From NCBI GenBank assembly GCA_958449715.1, contig CAUDIU010000018.1, positions 1-25,030 on the forward strand: 25,030 bases of DNA, in the 5' to 3' direction. Made by a program: the position numbers and the translations under genes. How positions within the stretch are numbered: the stretch's first letter is position 1; the number at the start of each line of letters is the position of its first letter. Source of the stretch: an uncultured Clostridium sp. (GTDB taxonomy: Bacteria; Cyanobacteriota; Vampirovibrionia; Gastranaerophilales; Gastranaerophilaceae). Positions 23,039-25,030 of this stretch are shown in pieces. The notes below the pieces were generated by a model. It saw only the letters and a program-made list of their open reading frames with translations, searched no databases and had not been told where the DNA came from.

Positions 23039-24783
23039 ATGCATCAAACAAACACAGATGCAAAATTATTAAATACTTATTTTTGTGCACAATTTCAATA
23101 ATGTGCACTATGCCATGTCAGGCACAAATTATGCCGACAATTCCGCAAAACACACTGCAAGCAGCAAGAGAAGCTGTAATTAATGAAAAAGGACCAACAT
23201 CAGAAGTTGTGCGTGTCGGAATTGGAACACAAAATTTCGGAACATATCAATACAAAGATATCACAATATTTGGAACAGGCGATACACAAATATATGATAA
23301 CAGATTATTAATCGGGAATTATCCGCCAAATCAAGAAATAAAAATTTCATTAAAAGACGGTAAATTTAATATCTACACGCCAGGTAATATGTTTTCAGAA
23401 ACAGTTGACGGACCAGTTCAAATTACAAGCAATTTTGGATTACTTGGAGTAAGCGGATTAAAAAGAGCCGGCAAACAAGCTCTTTACCATGGAGCTTTTG
23501 AACTTGTAAAAAACAGCAACGGAACTTTTAATCTTGTAAATATGATTGAAGTAGAAGATTATTTAAAAGGCGTAGTCCCAAATGAAATGCCTGTAAGTTT
23601 CGGACTTGAAGCACTAAAAGCTCAAAGCGTAGCAGCTAGAAATTATGTACTTTCCCCAAGGACTAAAGCGTCTGCGAATTATGACGTAGTAGATAGTGTT
23701 GCAAGTCAGGTATATTATGGAGCTAATACAGAAAAGCCTCTTTCTAATCAAGCAGTAGAAGAAACAGAAGGTATTGTTGCAATATACAATTGGGATTTAA
23801 TTCTTGCACAATACTCATCTACAGCAGGTGGATATACTGAAAGTTATGCAAATGCTTTTTCTGATCCGAAAACAAAAGAATTCCCGTCAGAAGACAAGCC
23901 ATATTTAAAAGCTCGTCCTGATATAATCACACAAACACCTCTTAATACAGAAGAGGCTGCAAGTGCTTTTTACAAATCTAAACCGGATGCGTATGATATT
24001 CGTTCTCCATACTATAGATGGGAAAGAGAATGGGCAGGTGATGAGTTAAAAAATATTTTGCAAAATACACTTATCGCACAATCAGCAACAGGATTTGTAA
24101 AACCGGCATTCAAAAAAGGTGATACCCTCGGAGATATTCAAGAAATCAAAGTTTTAAGACGCGGAGATTCCGGAAAAATAATTGAAATGGAAATTGTTAC
24201 CCGTTCAGGAAATTATAAAGTATTTAAAGAACTTGTAATAAGACGTCTAATGACTAAAGATGGCAAAGCACTACCTAGCGCTAACGTTGTATTTGATAAT
24301 ATCCAAGATGAAAATGGAAATCTTATATCAGTCCACGCGTATGGCGGGGGATTTGGGCACGGTGTCGGATTAAGTCAATTTGGTGCAGGTTTTATGGGAT
24401 CTGAAATGCACATTCCATATGACAAAATTTTGCAGCATTATTATACAGGAATTACGCTTTCTACAAAACCTGTAATAATTTCCGCAAATTCAGCACAACA
24501 ATCGATTAAACAAAATTTTTACGCAAAAGATAAATACGCAAAAATTATTGTCGATAACAAATTTATGGTTTCAAAACTTCTTGCAAATATCAACGGACAA
24601 GAATACACTTTTGCACTTGAACCAAATATTTTAAAAAGAAATGCTGAAATAGATATTTCAAAATATATTAAAAAAGGAAAAAATACTATAATTTTCTATT
24701 ACCCTATGGATGAAGGGGATAAAAAAGCTTTAAGATTATATGTGGAATTAGTGAGAAAAAATAATAGTGAATACATCTGGTGA
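23023..24783 (+). CDS. Exported SpoIID/LytB-domain protein (probable peptidoglycan lytic enzyme)
   Basis: 586 residues. The N-terminus has a positive stretch, then a hydrophobic signal core (KIIKYLFLCTISIMC) ending near CQA, so the protein is exported. The SpoIID domain begins at about residue 60 and shows VVPNEMP with the catalytic-type Glu188, LEALKAQSVAARNYVL, QYSSTAGGYTES and, near 445, GGGFGHGVGLSQFGA. SpoIID is a lytic transglycosylase that cuts glycan strands lacking stem peptides; in non-sporulating lineages, including Cyanobacteria, the domain occurs in general cell-wall proteins, so no sporulation is implied. Residues ~470-586 form an extra C-terminal part resembling a beta-sandwich, unassigned. 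The ATG at 23023 has GAAGGA upstream, inside cysS, and overlaps it by 16 bases. murJ overlaps its end. This context supports wall synthesis and remodelling. Confidence 0.9.
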   Translation: MGSKINASNKHRCKIIKYLFLCTISIMCTMPCQAQIMPTIPQNTLQAAREAVINEKGPTSEVVRVGIGTQNFGTYQYKDITIFGTGDTQIYDNRLLIGNYPPNQEIKISLKDGKFNIYTPGNMFSETVDGPVQITSNFGLLGVSGLKRAGKQALYHGAFELVKNSNGTFNLVNMIEVEDYLKGVVPNEMPVSFGLEALKAQSVAARNYVLSPRTKASANYDVVDSVASQVYYGANTEKPLSNQAVEETEGIVAIYNWDLILAQYSSTAGGYTESYANAFSDPKTKEFPSEDKPYLKARPDIITQTPLNTEEAASAFYKSKPDAYDIRSPYYRWEREWAGDELKNILQNTLIAQSATGFVKPAFKKGDTLGDIQEIKVLRRGDSGKIIEMEIVTRSGNYKVFKELVIRRLMTKDGKALPSANVVFDNIQDENGNLISVHAYGGGFGHGVGLSQFGAGFMGSEMHIPYDKILQHYYTGITLSTKPVIISANSAQQSIKQNFYAKDKYAKIIVDNKFMVSKLLANINGQEYTFALEPNILKRNAEIDISKYIKKGKNTIIFYYPMDEGDKKALRLYVELVRKNNSEYIW

Positions 24784-25030
24784 AAAAAATAGCGAAGCAA
24801 TAACAGATAATAATTCTAAAAGTATGAGCGTTTTAAAAGCCGCTTGGATTATTGCAGTAGTTACAATTATAAGTAAATTAATAGGTTTTATACGCGACAT
24901 TATTATCGCAAATTATTATGGTGCAACCCTTGTATCTGACGCATATTATTATGCGTACCAAATACCGTCATTGTCATTAATTTTGTTAGGCGGAGTAGGC
25001 GGGCCATTCCACAGTGCAACAGTTGCGGTG
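24767..25030 (+). CDS. murJ: Lipid II flippase MurJ, N-terminal part (gene runs off the window)
   Basis: An open frame of 88 codons from a GTG at 24767 to the window edge. After a polar lead it reads SVLKAAWIIAVVTIISKLIG, then FIRDIIIANYYGATLVSDAYY and a glycine-rich second helix with LGGVGGPFHSATVAV. The FIRD arginine, the SDAYY turn and the glycine-rich helix are typical of the first two transmembrane helices of MurJ/MviN. MurJ flips lipid II across the inner membrane for peptidoglycan synthesis. The start is uncertain: the GTG overlaps the SpoIID gene by 17 bases and has no clear ribosome site, while an ATG at 24824 would remove 19 polar residues only. The rest is outside the window. Confidence 0.85.
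   Translation, partial: MNTSGEKNSEAITDNNSKSMSVLKAAWIIAVVTIISKLIGFIRDIIIANYYGATLVSDAYYYAYQIPSLSLILLGGVGGPFHSATVAV

Noticed and set aside
23023..24783. SpoIID domain as a sign of sporulation
   Set aside because: The domain is common in non-sporulating bacteria, and no other sporulation gene is present; the neighbours cysS and murJ fit general wall biology.

Overview
This is a strongly AT-rich, gene-dense bacterial window with short intergenic gaps, A/T-ending codons and clean intrinsic terminators. The gene set is that of a diderm bacterium: a GT9 heptosyltransferase, MurJ, an exported SpoIID/LytB-type peptidoglycan enzyme, a MpaA-like murein amidase and Sec signal peptides. Together with the low GC and several large Asn/Gln/Thr/Glu-rich proteins without signal peptides, this suggests a non-photosynthetic relative of Cyanobacteria such as the gut Gastranaerophilales/Vampirovibrionia (Melainabacteria). 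That taxonomic call is inference; other low-GC diderms remain possible. I see no rRNA or tRNA gene, CRISPR array, insertion sequence or prophage.

Layout. (1) 1-1372, minus: a DnaQ-fold exonuclease followed by a truncated OPA-family MFS transporter. (2) 1469-1792, plus: thioredoxin, ended by a perfect 32-bp palindrome. (3) 1938-6440, plus: a 1500-residue low-complexity/coiled-coil protein with a ~200-residue hydrophobic Gly/Ala-rich block and 29-residue tandem repeats. (4) 6469-8016, minus: a secreted GH13-family glycosidase, divergent from (5) 8099-10127, plus: a ROK sugar kinase and a GT9 glycosyltransferase. (6) 10135-13586, plus: a GAF-GGDEF-HD-GYP-like signalling protein, thiL and ispD, tightly packed. 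(7) 13695-15149, minus: an unassigned 484-residue acidic/coiled-coil protein. (8) 15282-17639, minus: two paralogous exported helical proteins and a LipM-like octanoyltransferase. (9) 17758-20986, plus: a TPR protein, nusB, ftsY and a MpaA-like peptidase. (10) 21073-25030, plus: a small protein with a possible LysM-like segment, cysS, a SpoIID-domain protein and the start of murJ, the last three overlapping.

Two themes link the genes. One is envelope and peptidoglycan work: GT9, MpaA-like, SpoIID, MurJ, and exported proteins. The other is sugar use: the OPA transporter, the exported GH13 enzyme and the ROK kinase. The most distinctive regulatory signal is a recurring promoter layout in which a -10 hexamer (often an extended TGn -10) ends exactly 6 bases before an ATG that has no Shine-Dalgarno sequence. 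This predicts leaderless transcripts for ftsY, the GGDEF gene and an exported-protein operon, and nearly so for the ROK kinase. In addition, the GH13 and ROK genes appear to be driven from a back-to-back promoter pair sharing one palindromic -35 element.
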